DNA from: Oscillospiraceae bacterium
GTDB taxonomy: Bacteria > Bacillota > Clostridia > Oscillospirales > Acutalibacteraceae
Assembly (NCBI GenBank): GCA_015065925.1
Contig: SVPL01000023.1
Coordinates: 1-37,197, forward strand
Direction: 5' to 3'
Length of the DNA stretch: 37,197 nt
The notes below the pieces were generated by a model. The model had not been told where the DNA came from. It ran no database searches and saw only the letters and a program-made list of their open reading frames with translations. The translations under genes were made by a program, and so were the position numbers. This document shows positions 15,815 through 24,911 of this stretch, piece after piece. Numbering within the stretch: the first letter of the stretch is position 1; each line of letters starts with the position of its first letter.

Positions 15815-16945
15815 CTATTTTTTAACACTTGAAAGGGCTCCGCCCTGCTCAACCTCACTAGGTCTGGTGGAAATACCAAGTCTTTTGTGAAGCTCAATCA
15901 TTTGAATATCATCAGCTGTAATGGGAACACCATAAGGATTGAAATATGTGTTGAAAAGCTCTATATACTCATCTTTATGGGGTGACCACATAGAAAGTCC
16001 GTTGTAGGTGGCAAACTGACCGGGCACTGCGTAGATACCCATACTATCCATAGAAATATCCTGAACCTCACCTGCATAGCCTAAAATTTGACCTATGCTC
16101 ATATCGGTTGCAATTTCGTTATAACAGTTTTTCGCAATACTAACCATCTGGCTTGTGGACATTGACTGAAGCTTTTTGGCAAGAGCGACATAAACCTCAC
16201 GCTGAGCCTCAATACGGTCGATATCACCCTTAACATAACCGTCCTTAACGCCTGTACGCTTACGGACAAAGCCTACCGCCTGAGGGCCTGTAAGGGTAAC
16301 AACACCGGGGCCAATTCTTTCGTGCTTTTGGGTAAAGGGATTCATAATATCAATACCGCTGGAGTTAGGAGTTTCAATGTTAACGGTAACACCGCCTAAG
16401 GCATCAATAACATTTGAAAAGCCTCTTACGGTGAATTTTACATAGTGGTCAAGGGGAATACCGAAATAGCTTGAAAGTCTGCGGCGCAAAGCATTGATAT
16501 TCTTTTCACCCTTACGGGGATTTCCGTATACCGCATTAACCTTTTTGGTAGGAACATCATCACCTATATAGGTATCACGAGGAATTTGTAGGAAATTTAG
16601 GGTGTTCTTTTCGTGGTCAATACAGGCTACTATAATAATATCAGTAAGTGTTCCCTGAGGGTCTACACCCGTTACAAGAATATAGCTAACCTTACTGTCC
16701 GAGCTGTAGGTGAGGTCTTCAAAATCGCCTTCTTCAGGCTCGGCATCATCGTTTATTCTTTGCCCCAGCACCCATATTCCCGTACCCATAACGGCGGTTA
16801 GAAGTATTGAAAAGCAAAGAACGATAGTAGCAACAATATTAACTGTTCGCCTTATTATTTGCCTTTTGCTTTTACCCTTATTTTTAGGATTTGAAAAGGA
16901 ATATAAATCAACGGTTTCTTCATTATTGTTCTGATTAAAATCCAT
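15815..16945 (-). CDS. LytR-CpsA-Psr (LCP) family protein
   Basis: LCP enzymes attach teichoic acid or other glycopolymers to peptidoglycan outside the membrane. The 376 residues have a charged cytoplasmic N-terminus (about 1-32) and one transmembrane helix (about 33-58, IVATIVLCFSILLTAVMG). The extracytoplasmic LCP domain includes LVTGVDPQG, NFLQIPRDTYIG, DHYVKFTVRGF and VRKRTG, with arginines and aspartates placed as in pyrophosphate-binding LCP domains. AAAGGAG precedes the ATG. It is inserted between yqeK and rsfS, a placement seen in other Clostridia. The exact polymer is unknown. Confidence 0.92.
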   Translation of the reverse strand: MDFNQNNNEETVDLYSFSNPKNKGKSKRQIIRRTVNIVATIVLCFSILLTAVMGTGIWVLGQRINDDAEPEEGDFEDLTYSSDSKVSYILVTGVDPQGTLTDIIIVACIDHEKNTLNFLQIPRDTYIGDDVPTKKVNAVYGNPRKGEKNINALRRRLSSYFGIPLDHYVKFTVRGFSNVIDALGGVTVNIETPNSSGIDIMNPFTQKHERIGPGVVTLTGPQAVGFVRKRTGVKDGYVKGDIDRIEAQREVYVALAKKLQSMSTSQMVSIAKNCYNEIATDMSIGQILGYAGEVQDISMDSMGIYAVPGQFATYNGLSMWSPHKDEYIELFNTYFNPYGVPITADDIQMIELHKRLGISTRPSEVEQGGALSSVKK

Positions 16946-16957
16946 AATGTAACTCCT

Positions 16958-17557
16958 TTATTTTTTTACAATCTCACGGTATGCCTCCATAGTATCGCTA
17001 TGAATTGGCATATGTCTTTCACCTAAATCAACCACTGTGAAAATAAGCGCCTCGCGCATTGCGTACTCTAAAGAAACATCCACAGCCCGTCGCATATCCT
17101 CCACACCCGAATAATCTCTGTCCTCTGATGTAAAATCGGCAAGATAGAGAATTTTCTCCAAAAGGGACATATTTGCCCTTGCGGTTGTGTGGTATCTGAC
17201 AGCAGAAATAATGTCACCATCATCCAAACCGAGTTTTTCCTTCAAATAAACTGCACCCGCCCTTGCGTGCCACAGCTTACGCGCGTTTTTTTCGACAGTA
17301 TCTAATATTATACCAAATTCATTTAACAATTGCAACTGTGAATTTGGCTCATCATCCTTACAAATATCGTGAAGGAGTCCCGCAAGGAAGGATTTTTTAG
17401 TGTCTGCACCGTATTTTTCAGCAAGACGAAGTGCTTCTTTTGCCACCGCAAGAGAATGGAAAAATCTTTTCTCGCTAAGTCTTTCCCTTAATATTTCCAC
17501 ATAATTTGCAAATTCTTCTCTATACTTTATACCTTTTCCTACAAAAACTGGTTCCAT
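16958..17557 (-). CDS. yqeK: YqeK family HD-domain nucleotide hydrolase
   Basis: YqeK enzymes hydrolyse diadenosine tetraphosphate symmetrically to ADP. The ATG at 17557 is preferred: AAGGA lies about 7 bases upstream but touches the earlier ATG at 17566. This gives 199 residues. The metal site is visible as H34 (RFFHSLAVA) and the HD pair H63/D64 in LLHDICKD, then RYHTTA and YLADFTSEDRDY downstream. It starts one base after the nadD stop, as in many Firmicutes, where the two genes are often cotranscribed. Confidence 0.92.
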   Translation of the reverse strand: MEPVFVGKGIKYREEFANYVEILRERLSEKRFFHSLAVAKEALRLAEKYGADTKKSFLAGLLHDICKDDEPNSQLQLLNEFGIILDTVEKNARKLWHARAGAVYLKEKLGLDDGDIISAVRYHTTARANMSLLEKILYLADFTSEDRDYSGVEDMRRAVDVSLEYAMREALIFTVVDLGERHMPIHSDTMEAYREIVKK

Positions 17558-17558
17558 A

Positions 17559-18167
17559 TTATTCATCCTTATAAAGTGAATGTGATTTTATATATTCCAA
17601 AACATTACGGTCTAAAAGCCTACCGCTACAATCGCCGTTTTTAATACTCTTTCTGATTTCGGTTGAAGATATTTCCGGTGGTAAAATATCAAGCAAGGTT
17701 ATTTTTGCGCCGATTTTTTCTAAATTTTCCTTTGCCGACAAAAGCGCGTCCTTGGACACACCCCCGCGCATAAAAACATAAAGCTCGCAAAGGGATAAAA
17801 TTTCCTCAAACATATACCATTTATGAAAATTAATAAAGCTGTCGGCGCCTATTACCAAAACGGGATTTTTTATGCCTTTTTCCCTTAAATATTCAAGGGT
17901 TTTTACGGTATAGCTTTTACCCTCCAACGAAAGCTCGTCCAATGAAATTTCGGTTTTGGGTAACCCCTCAAATGCCAAACGGCACATATTTACTCTATCC
18001 TCAGTGGAGGCAATTTCCCCCGATTTATGAGGTGGTGCTTTTGCGGGCATTACCAAAACCGTTTCAATTTCGGGTAGATTTGCAATTGCCTTTAGCATAA
18101 AACTGTGCCCAATGTGAGGGGGATTGAAGGTACCGCCGAAAATGGCAATTTTTTTTAAATCACTCAT
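17559..18167 (-). CDS. nadD: Nicotinate-nucleotide adenylyltransferase
   Basis: Adenylates nicotinic acid mononucleotide in NAD synthesis. 202 residues, normal length. The nucleotidyltransferase signature IFGGTFNPPHIGH (9-21) contains the H18xxH21 pair. The second signature ISSTEIR is near residue 167. The yhbY stop is one base away and yqeK follows immediately, giving the conserved yhbY-nadD-yqeK block. Confidence 0.96.
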   Translation of the reverse strand: MSDLKKIAIFGGTFNPPHIGHSFMLKAIANLPEIETVLVMPAKAPPHKSGEIASTEDRVNMCRLAFEGLPKTEISLDELSLEGKSYTVKTLEYLREKGIKNPVLVIGADSFINFHKWYMFEEILSLCELYVFMRGGVSKDALLSAKENLEKIGAKITLLDILPPEISSTEIRKSIKNGDCSGRLLDRNVLEYIKSHSLYKDE

Positions 18168-18168
18168 A

Positions 18169-18474
18169 TTATTTCTTGTTTTTAGTCTTTAAGAATATCT
18201 TTTGATTTTCCTTGCTTTTTCTGTAAAGCACAAATTTTCTGCCTATCACCTGAACAACATCGGCACCTACTGCTTCAGCAATTTTATCTGCCGCCTCGCG
18301 AGAGCTTTCGGGAGAGGTTTCAAGGGCGGTTACCTTAATAAGCTCTCTTTTTTCCAAGGTTTCATCTACCTGACGGATAAGCTGGTCATTAACGCCACCC
18401 TTACCTACCTGAAAAATAGGCTCTAAGGAGTTCGCCATACCTCTGAGCTCTGCTCTTTGTTTACTGTTTAACAT
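18169..18474 (-). CDS. yhbY: YhbY/CRS1-YhbY RNA-binding protein
   Basis: Small RNA-binding protein associated with pre-50S particles; exact role unsettled. The 101 residues carry the CRM fold with the GxxG-type loop (VGKGGVND, around 23-30) and LRGMANSLEPIFQVG at the start. ACGAGGAT precedes the ATG. It heads the yhbY-nadD-yqeK block and follows rdgB by 17 bases. The C-terminal tail is lysine-rich. Confidence 0.93.
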   Translation of the reverse strand: MLNSKQRAELRGMANSLEPIFQVGKGGVNDQLIRQVDETLEKRELIKVTALETSPESSREAADKIAEAVGADVVQVIGRKFVLYRKSKENQKIFLKTKNKK

Positions 18475-18491
18475 AATTATTTATCCTCGTA

Positions 18492-19085
18492 TTAAATGTA
18501 TTTGTTTAATTCTTCAACCATTTTGGCTAAAGCTCTGCCACGGTGACTTATGGAGTCCTTTTGGGCATCGCTGAGGAGCCCAAAGCAACCAAGCTCACCC
18601 ACAAAAAGAGGGTCATAGCCAAAGCCGTTGCTTCCCTCCTCGTGGTCGGCAATATAGCCCTCACAGGTGCCGCGGACGGTAAACTCTCTGCCGTCGGGGA
18701 AAACCACCGCAACTGCCGAAACATAACGGGCTGTGCGCTTTTCATTTGGGAGTCCCTTTAATGCGTTAAGAAGCTTTTCGTTATTTTTCTCATCATCCTG
18801 CTCCTCACCCGCATAGCGAGCCGAATAAACACCGGGAGCACCATCTAAAAAGTCAACGCAAAGTCCCGAATCATCGGCAACTGCGGCAAGGCCTGTAACC
18901 TTCATTGCCGAACGGGCTTTAAGAAGGGCGTTACCCTCAAAAGAATCGGCATCCTCGATTACCTCGGGCAGAGGCTTTTCTAAATCTCGCTCACATAAAA
19001 CCTCGTGACCGAGTGGAGTTAAAATTCTTTCAAGCTCCTTTAATTTTTTTAGATTTTTAGTAGCTAAAATAAATTTCATTTTCAT
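18492..19085 (-). CDS. rdgB: XTP/dITP diphosphatase (RdgB/HAM1)
   Basis: Removes non-canonical purine triphosphates (XTP, dITP) by hydrolysis to monophosphates. 197 residues. Motifs: ATKNLKKLKEL near the N-terminus, DDSGLCVDFLDGAPGVYSAR, and SHRGRALAKM at the end. The start overlaps the ftsY stop within TAATG, with GAGG four bases upstream; a second ATG lies two codons later. Its place between ftsY and yhbY replaces ylxM-ffh, which follow ftsY in many Firmicutes. Confidence 0.94.
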   Translation of the reverse strand: MKMKFILATKNLKKLKELERILTPLGHEVLCERDLEKPLPEVIEDADSFEGNALLKARSAMKVTGLAAVADDSGLCVDFLDGAPGVYSARYAGEEQDDEKNNEKLLNALKGLPNEKRTARYVSAVAVVFPDGREFTVRGTCEGYIADHEEGSNGFGYDPLFVGELGCFGLLSDAQKDSISHRGRALAKMVEELNKYI

Positions 19086-19999
19086 TATACCTCGTCGGGG
19101 AAAAGTCCGTCGGCAAACTCTCTTGCATCAAAGGGCATTAAATCATCAATTTGTTCACCAACGCCAATAAGCTTAACGGGAATACCCAATTCATCCATAA
19201 TGGTGATTACAACACCGCCGTGGGCAGTACCATCCAGCTTTGTGAGGATAATTCCCGTAATATCGGTAACCTCACTAAACTGACGAGCCTGATTAACGGC
19301 ATTTTGACCTGTAGCGGCATCAAGCACCAAAAGTGTTTCTTTTTTGCCGTTTGCAAGGCTTTTATCAATAACCCTGTTCATTTTTGCAAGCTCATCCATA
19401 AGATTTTTCTTGTTATGGAGTCTTCCTGCGGTATCGCAAATAATAACATCAGCCTTTTTAGCGGTGGCAGATGCCATTGTGTCAAACACAACCGAGGCGG
19501 GGTCGGTGCCCTCTACGCTTTTTACCATAGGTACCCCTGCGCGGTCTGCCCAAATGGCAAGCTGGTCAATAGCGGCGGCGCGGAAGGTATCGGCGGCACC
19601 CAAAACAACCAACTTGCCCTGAGCCTTAAAGTTAGCCGCCATTTTACCGATACTGGTGGTTTTTCCGACACCATTTACTCCAATAACCATAATAACGGTA
19701 GGGCTTGTGCCAACATCCAAGGAATTATCTCCATTAAGCATTTCAAAAATAATATCCTTTAGCATACCGCGAATAAGGGTGGGATCGTCAACCTTTTGTT
19801 CCTTAACCCTTTCACGAAGAATATCACAGATTTTCACCGATGTAGCGGCACCAATATCACAAAGGATAAGGGTTTCCTCTAACTCCTCAAAGAGTTCTTC
19901 ATCTATTTTTCTGAAGCTGCTAAGCACCGAGCCGACCTTTTCCATAAAGCCTGCGCCGGTTTTTTTGAGTCCGTTTTTAATTTTACTGAATAAACCCAT
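19085..19999 (-). CDS. ftsY: Signal recognition particle receptor FtsY
   Basis: GTPase that docks SRP-ribosome complexes at the membrane. The 304 residues are essentially only the NG domain; the long acidic A domain of proteobacterial FtsY is absent, as in most Firmicutes. The GTPase motifs are G1 GVNGVGKT (107-114), G3 DTAGR (189-193) and G4 TKLD (253-256). An amphipathic N-terminus (MGLFSKIKNGLKKT) probably binds lipid. It lies 19 bases after smc, a conserved pairing. ffh is not in the window. Confidence 0.97.
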   Translation of the reverse strand: MGLFSKIKNGLKKTGAGFMEKVGSVLSSFRKIDEELFEELEETLILCDIGAATSVKICDILRERVKEQKVDDPTLIRGMLKDIIFEMLNGDNSLDVGTSPTVIMVIGVNGVGKTTSIGKMAANFKAQGKLVVLGAADTFRAAAIDQLAIWADRAGVPMVKSVEGTDPASVVFDTMASATAKKADVIICDTAGRLHNKKNLMDELAKMNRVIDKSLANGKKETLLVLDAATGQNAVNQARQFSEVTDITGIILTKLDGTAHGGVVITIMDELGIPVKLIGVGEQIDDLMPFDAREFADGLFPDEV

Positions 20000-20018
20000 T
20001 TGAACTCTCCTTTAAAGA

Positions 20019-23000
20019 TTATTTTTCAAGTGATTTTAAATCCATTTCAAGCTGAGCAACATCAAGCTGAATAAGCTTGGTTACACCACGCTCCTGCATT
20101 GTAACACCGTAAAGCATATCTGCCGCCTCCATAGTACCGCGACGGTGGGTGATACAAATAAACTGGGTATCTAAATCGGAACGCTTCATATAGTTTGCAA
20201 AGCGGTCAACATTAATATCATCAAGGGCGGTTTCAACCTCATCAAGGAAGCAGAAGGGGGGTGCGTTAACCTGCATAATTGCAAAATAAATGGAAATGGC
20301 TATAAGCGCCTTTTCACCGCCCGACAGAACATCCAAGCTGGGAACATTTTTACCCGGTAGCTTTGCCACAATATCAATACCGCTGTTGAGAGGATCATCA
20401 GGTTCAGAAAGCTTAAGCTCTGCGTGACCGCCGCCAAACATTTCGGTAAATATTCTGGTAAAGTTTACGCCGATTTTTTCAAAACCGCTAAGGAACATTG
20501 TTTTCATCTGCTCGGTTAAATCGCCAATAAGACGAATAAGCTCCGCCTTGGTGTTTTCCACATCGGCAACCTGAGCCGACTGGAATTCATAGCGCTCACT
20601 AACCTCTTTATATTCCTCAATTGCGGCAACATTAACATTGCCAAGCGCCTTGATTTTTGCCTTTGTTTCGGCAAGCGATTTTTTGGCTTCGGCGGGATTA
20701 TCAATTTCAATTCCCATACACTCGGCTTCGGTGCGGGTTAGCTCATATTCATCATAGAGCTTTCTTACAATTTCATCAAGCTCCTCGGTCATAGCCTCTT
20801 TTTTAGCCTTTAAGCGCTCAAGTTCACCGTTTACGCGCTCACGCTCGAGAGTTTTATCCTTTTCGCTTTGACGAAGATTGGTAGAGGATGCCTCAATTTC
20901 GTGACGCTTTTCAAGCTTAGTTTCAACCTCTGCTTGCTTCTGGGCAACCTCATTTTTAGCATCGTTAATAGCCTGCTGTAGTCTTAAAATCTCATCCTCA
21001 TAGCCTTTGCCCTTTTCTACTGCTTCAGAAAGCTCCCTTTCTATTTGAAGGGACTGCTCACCTCTGCCACTCATTGCGGCTTTTAAAATTTCAACGGCAT
21101 TTTGGGTGGTTTCAATATCCTTTTCATTAGAGGCAAGAGAAAGTCTGAGCTCGGTAAGCTTTGCACTTAAGGACTCTCTTTCGTCGGCAGTTTCATCTCT
21201 ACCGCCGTTCATTTCATCCATTAAAGCCTTAATTTCGGCTTCTTGTTTTTCAAGCTCGGTGATTTTAGTGGCGGCTTCGTTTGCCGATTTTTCAAGACTG
21301 AGAGTACGCTCCTTAGACTCACTGCTTTCCTTCTCAAGCTCGGCAAGGGTGATTTTAGCGGCGGCAAGAAGCTGAGAAACTCTGCGGATTTCACCCTCTA
21401 CACGGATTTTATCCTCAGTAGCAGTAACCGACTCACTGCGAACTGCGGTAACCTCGGCTTCCGACGCGGCAAGAGCCTTTACGGCGGCTTCATATTTTTC
21501 CTGCTTTTCGGCAAGCTTTTGCTCTAACTTCTTTGCCTGATTTTTAAGATTTTCTATATCTCCCGCACGGCTAAGCAGACCTGAATGTTTACCAAGGGAA
21601 CCACCCGTTAAGGAGCCACCCTGATTTACAACCTGACCGTCAAGGGATACCACCTTAAAGCGATAACCGTACTTTTTGGCAATGGTTGCAGCGGCATCAA
21701 TATCCTCAACTATAACCGTTCTGCCAAGAAGGGAAGAAATAATTTCATTATATTTTGAGTCGTACTGAATTAAAGCATCTGCCATACCTACAAAGCCGTA
21801 TTGGTCATCAAGACCTTTTTCGGTAAATTCTCTACCCTTTATGGCGGTAAGAGGTAGGAAGGTGGCTCTGCCCTTGTTTTCCGATTTTAAAAATTTAATG
21901 GCTCGTTTAGCGTCGCCATCACTATCTACAACTATATTTTGACCTGCGGCACCAAGGGCAATTTCAATAGCAACGGAATATTCCTTAGGCACCTTTATAA
22001 GGTCCATAACAGGGCCGTGAATACCGCTTAGTCTACCCTTTTCCGCCTCGGCAACACACGCCTTTACAGAGAACTGATAGCCCTCCATATTTTTCTGCAA
22101 ATCTTCTAAAATACCTGCGCGACGGCGCTTTTCGGCAATATCTAAATTTAAACTGTCAATTTCAGCCTTTTGCTCATCCACCGCTTTTTTGCGGCTCTCC
22201 AAACGCATTTCATAGCCCTTAATAGTATTATCGGTAGAGGTGATAATATCATTGGCTCTATCCAAATCCACTTTAAGCTCAGACATTTCCTTTTCAAGGG
22301 CTTTTATTTCCTCCTGACGCTCACAAACAGCCTCTGCTATTGTTCCCTCGCGGGCGGCAATTTCGGCTATTGATGAACGGGAGGTTACCTCGCTAACGCG
22401 ATAATCCGAAAGCTTTAGAGAAATTTCATTAAGCTCCATAGCCTTTTTCTCTAAGCTACGGGATATATTTTCACTGTTTTGAATAAGGGAGGAAAGCTTT
22501 TCACTTACCTCTGCAACGGTTTTTTCTATCTCTGCGCTTTTTTGCTTTAGATTTTCAATTTCTGTCTCTTTATTTTTTGCCTCATTGAGGGCGTCCTCAT
22601 CCGACTTTAAAAGTCCCGATTTTTCACTTTCCAATCGGGCAATATTTTCATTATTATGCTCAATATTTGCCTTGGCAACATTTATGTAACCCTCGGTACG
22701 GGCAATCTGCTCCTCTAAAGATGCAATACCTGCTTTAAGCTCATCCACCGCCATAGTAACGCTGACAAGCTCGGCAGAATTTTTCTCCATTGTGGCATCA
22801 AAGTCGGTTAATTGCTCCTCAATTTGACGGTATTGCTCGGCGGCAATGGCAATTTTGCTCTCCTGCTTGCGGAAAGCCTCTTTTGAAGCCTCCAGCATAT
22901 AAAGCCAAAGACCGATTTCAAGCTGTTTTTTCTCCTCTGCCAAAACAAGGAATTTTTCAGCCTTTTCCGATTGCTCCTTTAAGGGGCCGACGCGGCTTTT

Positions 23001-23594
23001 AAGCTCGTCCAAAATATCGTGCAGACGAATAAGGTTTTCATCGGCGGCAGCCAGCTTGCGCTCGGCATCTATTTTGCGGTAGCGGTAGCGGGAAATACCC
23101 GAAGCCTCCTCAAAAATATCGCGGCGCTCGTTTGACTTAGTGCTAACAATATTATCTATTTTACCCTGACCAATCATAGAATAACCGTCACGGCCAAGAC
23201 CTGTATCCATAAAAAGCTCGTGAACGTCACGCAGACGCACCGAAACACCGTTTATTGCATACTCACTTTCGTGTGAGCGATAATAACGGCGTGTAACCGA
23301 CACCTTGTCCTCATTAAAATTAAGACCTCTGTCGGCATTATCAAAATGAATGGTTACCTCACAAAAACCGTGAGCCTTACGCTTTGCCGTACCGCTGAAG
23401 ATAACATCCTCCATACTGGTACCGCGAAGACTTTTTGTAGACTGTTCACCAAGTACCCAACGCACGGCATCCGAAACGTTACTTTTACCGCTTCCGTTAG
23501 GGCCTACAACGGCTGTGAGACCGCGACCGAATTTAAGGGTTGTTTTATCGGCAAAGGATTTAAAGCCAACAATATCAATAGATTCTATTCTCAC
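20019..23594 (-). CDS. smc: Chromosome partition protein SMC
   Basis: ATP-driven DNA-loop-extruding condensin subunit; acts as a dimer with ScpA and ScpB, neither of which is in the window. The 1191 residues match the bacterial length. Head: Walker A GPNGSGKS (31-38) and, at the C-terminus, signature LSGGE (1090-1094) with Walker B CFLDE (1115-1119). Between these lie two long coiled-coil arms around a hinge at roughly residues 515-680 (IHGPVMDLI to GGSLTGGS). The start is GTG with AAAAAGGAG 8 bases upstream. It has its own promoter at 23631-23659 and appears to lead the operon that runs to leuS. Confidence 0.98.
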   Translation of the reverse strand: MRIESIDIVGFKSFADKTTLKFGRGLTAVVGPNGSGKSNVSDAVRWVLGEQSTKSLRGTSMEDVIFSGTAKRKAHGFCEVTIHFDNADRGLNFNEDKVSVTRRYYRSHESEYAINGVSVRLRDVHELFMDTGLGRDGYSMIGQGKIDNIVSTKSNERRDIFEEASGISRYRYRKIDAERKLAAADENLIRLHDILDELKSRVGPLKEQSEKAEKFLVLAEEKKQLEIGLWLYMLEASKEAFRKQESKIAIAAEQYRQIEEQLTDFDATMEKNSAELVSVTMAVDELKAGIASLEEQIARTEGYINVAKANIEHNNENIARLESEKSGLLKSDEDALNEAKNKETEIENLKQKSAEIEKTVAEVSEKLSSLIQNSENISRSLEKKAMELNEISLKLSDYRVSEVTSRSSIAEIAAREGTIAEAVCERQEEIKALEKEMSELKVDLDRANDIITSTDNTIKGYEMRLESRKKAVDEQKAEIDSLNLDIAEKRRRAGILEDLQKNMEGYQFSVKACVAEAEKGRLSGIHGPVMDLIKVPKEYSVAIEIALGAAGQNIVVDSDGDAKRAIKFLKSENKGRATFLPLTAIKGREFTEKGLDDQYGFVGMADALIQYDSKYNEIISSLLGRTVIVEDIDAAATIAKKYGYRFKVVSLDGQVVNQGGSLTGGSLGKHSGLLSRAGDIENLKNQAKKLEQKLAEKQEKYEAAVKALAASEAEVTAVRSESVTATEDKIRVEGEIRRVSQLLAAAKITLAELEKESSESKERTLSLEKSANEAATKITELEKQEAEIKALMDEMNGGRDETADERESLSAKLTELRLSLASNEKDIETTQNAVEILKAAMSGRGEQSLQIERELSEAVEKGKGYEDEILRLQQAINDAKNEVAQKQAEVETKLEKRHEIEASSTNLRQSEKDKTLERERVNGELERLKAKKEAMTEELDEIVRKLYDEYELTRTEAECMGIEIDNPAEAKKSLAETKAKIKALGNVNVAAIEEYKEVSERYEFQSAQVADVENTKAELIRLIGDLTEQMKTMFLSGFEKIGVNFTRIFTEMFGGGHAELKLSEPDDPLNSGIDIVAKLPGKNVPSLDVLSGGEKALIAISIYFAIMQVNAPPFCFLDEVETALDDINVDRFANYMKRSDLDTQFICITHRRGTMEAADMLYGVTMQERGVTKLIQLDVAQLEMDLKSLEK

Positions 23595-23630
23595 CGGAAT
23601 ACTCCTTTTTAAATATTTCTCTAACTTAGT

Positions 23631-23659
23631 ATTATACTACAAATTTATTAAAAAATCAA
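23631..23659 (-). promoter_or_regulatory. SigA-type promoter for smc operon
   Basis: TTGATT (23659-23654) and TATAAT (23636-23631) on the minus strand with a 17-base spacer. Predicted start lies near 23624, about 30 bases before the smc GTG. Confidence 0.82.
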
Positions 23660-23685
23660 ATTTTTTAATAAATGATAAATTGTAG

Positions 23686-23710
23686 TTTGAAAGGCGAAAC
23701 GCCTTTCAAA
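23686..23710. repeat. Perfect 11-bp inverted repeat
   Basis: TTTGAAAGGCG-AAA-CGCCTTTCAAA, a perfect stem with a three-base loop. It sits directly beside the larger palindrome at 23714. The similar hairpin at 23870-23892 shares the TTTGAAA...GC arm design. Confidence 0.75.
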
Positions 23711-23713
23711 CGC

Positions 23714-23786
23714 GTAGGGAACGACCAATGTGTCGTTCCGTATAATTACCACATTTTTTAGGAACGACACATTGGTCGTTCCCTAC
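23714..23786. repeat. Pair of inverted GTAGGG-type repeats (perfect 26-bp arms)
   Basis: Arms 23714-23739 and 23761-23786 are perfect reverse complements separated by 21 AT-rich bases. Each arm is itself a unit: GTAGGG followed by the hairpin GGAACGAC/GTCGTTCC. A third unit with the same GTAGGG lead but a different stem (GGACAG/CTGTCC) is at 26646-26670. The design suggests a mobile or formerly mobile short palindromic repeat family. Confidence 0.75.
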
Positions 23787-23869
23787 GGTGTAATTCGCCA
23801 ATTTGTGCAATAACCCCCAATTTATCGGTCAAGAAGAAATTCAGCGTTCATAATTCTGCATTCAGCATT

Positions 23870-23892
23870 TTTGAAACGCCACGCGTTTCAAA
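23870..23892. repeat. 10-bp inverted repeat related to the rpsR palindrome
   Basis: TTTGAAACGC-CAC-GCGTTTCAAA. Its core AAACGCCACGCGTTT (23874-23888) differs at one base from 3516-3530, and its left half recurs inverted at 3608-3618. Lies about 40 bases past the radical SAM stop, so it may also act as a terminator, though no U-tract follows on the minus strand. Confidence 0.65.
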
Positions 23893-23933
23893 TTTCAATT
23901 TATAGGTTAAAACAATTTTGCATTTTAAAAAAT

Positions 23934-24911
23934 CTATTCTACCGAAAAATTTTCGCCTTCGGTAATTTTAGGTTTATAACCCATATTTTCAAGTATTAAA
24001 ATATTCCCTCTCTTTTGACCTGTCATAGCAGAGATTTTTCCCTTGGGTACGGTTATTACAATATCACCTTTAGGTGTTTTTTTATCCTCGATAATTTTTA
24101 AAACCTTTTTGAGCAATACCCGACTTTTACAAAGTTCACCAAAGGCGGGATGCCACGGACCTTCCACAAATCCCTCAACCTCTACGGTGTGAAGTCCCAC
24201 ACGAATTACATTAACATTTGAATTTTCAAAAAGTATTAAAAGCTCGGCCGCAAGCTCTACCGCCTGCTCTAAGCTTTGGGGCGCGTACTCGCCCTTTTTA
24301 TAAAGGGAATAAAGGTAGGTATCTTTTAGCAATAAGGTAGGATAAATTCTTACGGTATCTGCGCCCAGTGCTATTATTTTTTTAGCGGTTGCTATTGCCT
24401 TTTCGTCCGTATCACCATAAAGCCCCGTCATCATTTGAAGTCCTAAAGAAAAGCCGTACTGCTTTATTAAGGCTGATGCTTTTTCAACGTCTTTTACGGT
24501 ATGTCCGCGGTGATTTAATCTTAAAACCCCATCGTCAAGACTTTGACACCCAAGTTCGATTGCCGTTACCCCGTTTTCCTTTAAAATATCTAAAATTTCA
24601 GGGGTTATGGCATCGGGGCGGGTGGAAATACGAATGCCCGAAATGGTACCATTTTTAACATATTCATAGCCCGCATCAAGCAGTTCCAGCATATAATCTT
24701 TTTGAATAGCCGTAAAGCTACCACCAAAAAAGGCAAGCTCGGTATTTTGGGGATTATAATTTGGATGTGCCGCGGCGGTTTCCACCGCCTTTGCAACATC
24801 GTATTTTGTTGGCGAAATATTTTCGCCTGTAATTGTGTTTTGATTACAAAAGCTACATTTATTAGGGCAACCTATATGAGGCACAAAAACCGAGATATTA
24901 CCGTGCCTCAT
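23934..24911 (-). CDS. Elp3-like radical SAM protein
   Basis: Radical SAM enzyme of unproven substrate. 325 residues. The cluster-binding motif is C15xxxC19xxC22 (IGCPNKCSFC), with the GGSFTAI segment for SAM contact near residue 65. The overall layout (GIRISTRPDAI, ELGCQSLDDGVL, GLQMMTGLYGD) matches the Elp3/MiaA-B-like radical SAM fold, but no acetyltransferase domain follows, unlike true Elp3. It overlaps the rnc stop by four bases and is regularly found between rnc and smc in Clostridia, suggesting an RNA-related role by context only. Confidence 0.88.
   Translation of the reverse strand: MRHGNISVFVPHIGCPNKCSFCNQNTITGENISPTKYDVAKAVETAAAHPNYNPQNTELAFFGGSFTAIQKDYMLELLDAGYEYVKNGTISGIRISTRPDAITPEILDILKENGVTAIELGCQSLDDGVLRLNHRGHTVKDVEKASALIKQYGFSLGLQMMTGLYGDTDEKAIATAKKIIALGADTVRIYPTLLLKDTYLYSLYKKGEYAPQSLEQAVELAAELLILFENSNVNVIRVGLHTVEVEGFVEGPWHPAFGELCKSRVLLKKVLKIIEDKKTPKGDIVITVPKGKISAMTGQKRGNILILENMGYKPKITEGENFSVE

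Larger units (their letters stand above)
23595..23933. other. Gene-free, hairpin-rich intergenic region
   Basis: The 339 bases between smc and the radical SAM gene hold the smc promoter, then three strong palindromes within about 210 bases (23686-23710, 23714-23786, 23870-23892) separated by AT-rich sequence. A segment near 23840-23870 repeats TTCAGC and TTCTGCATTCAGCA-like words. No open frame with a ribosome site is visible. It looks like a composite of interspersed repeats. Confidence 0.75.

Noticed and set aside
19151..19762. A 203-codon plus-strand open frame
   Set aside because: It is the antisense shadow of ftsY; the opposite strand carries clear GTPase motifs.
23686..23892. CRISPR array or tRNA cluster in the hairpin region
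   Set aside because: No regularly spaced direct repeats with unique spacers, and no cloverleaf or CCA end; the elements are inverted repeats.
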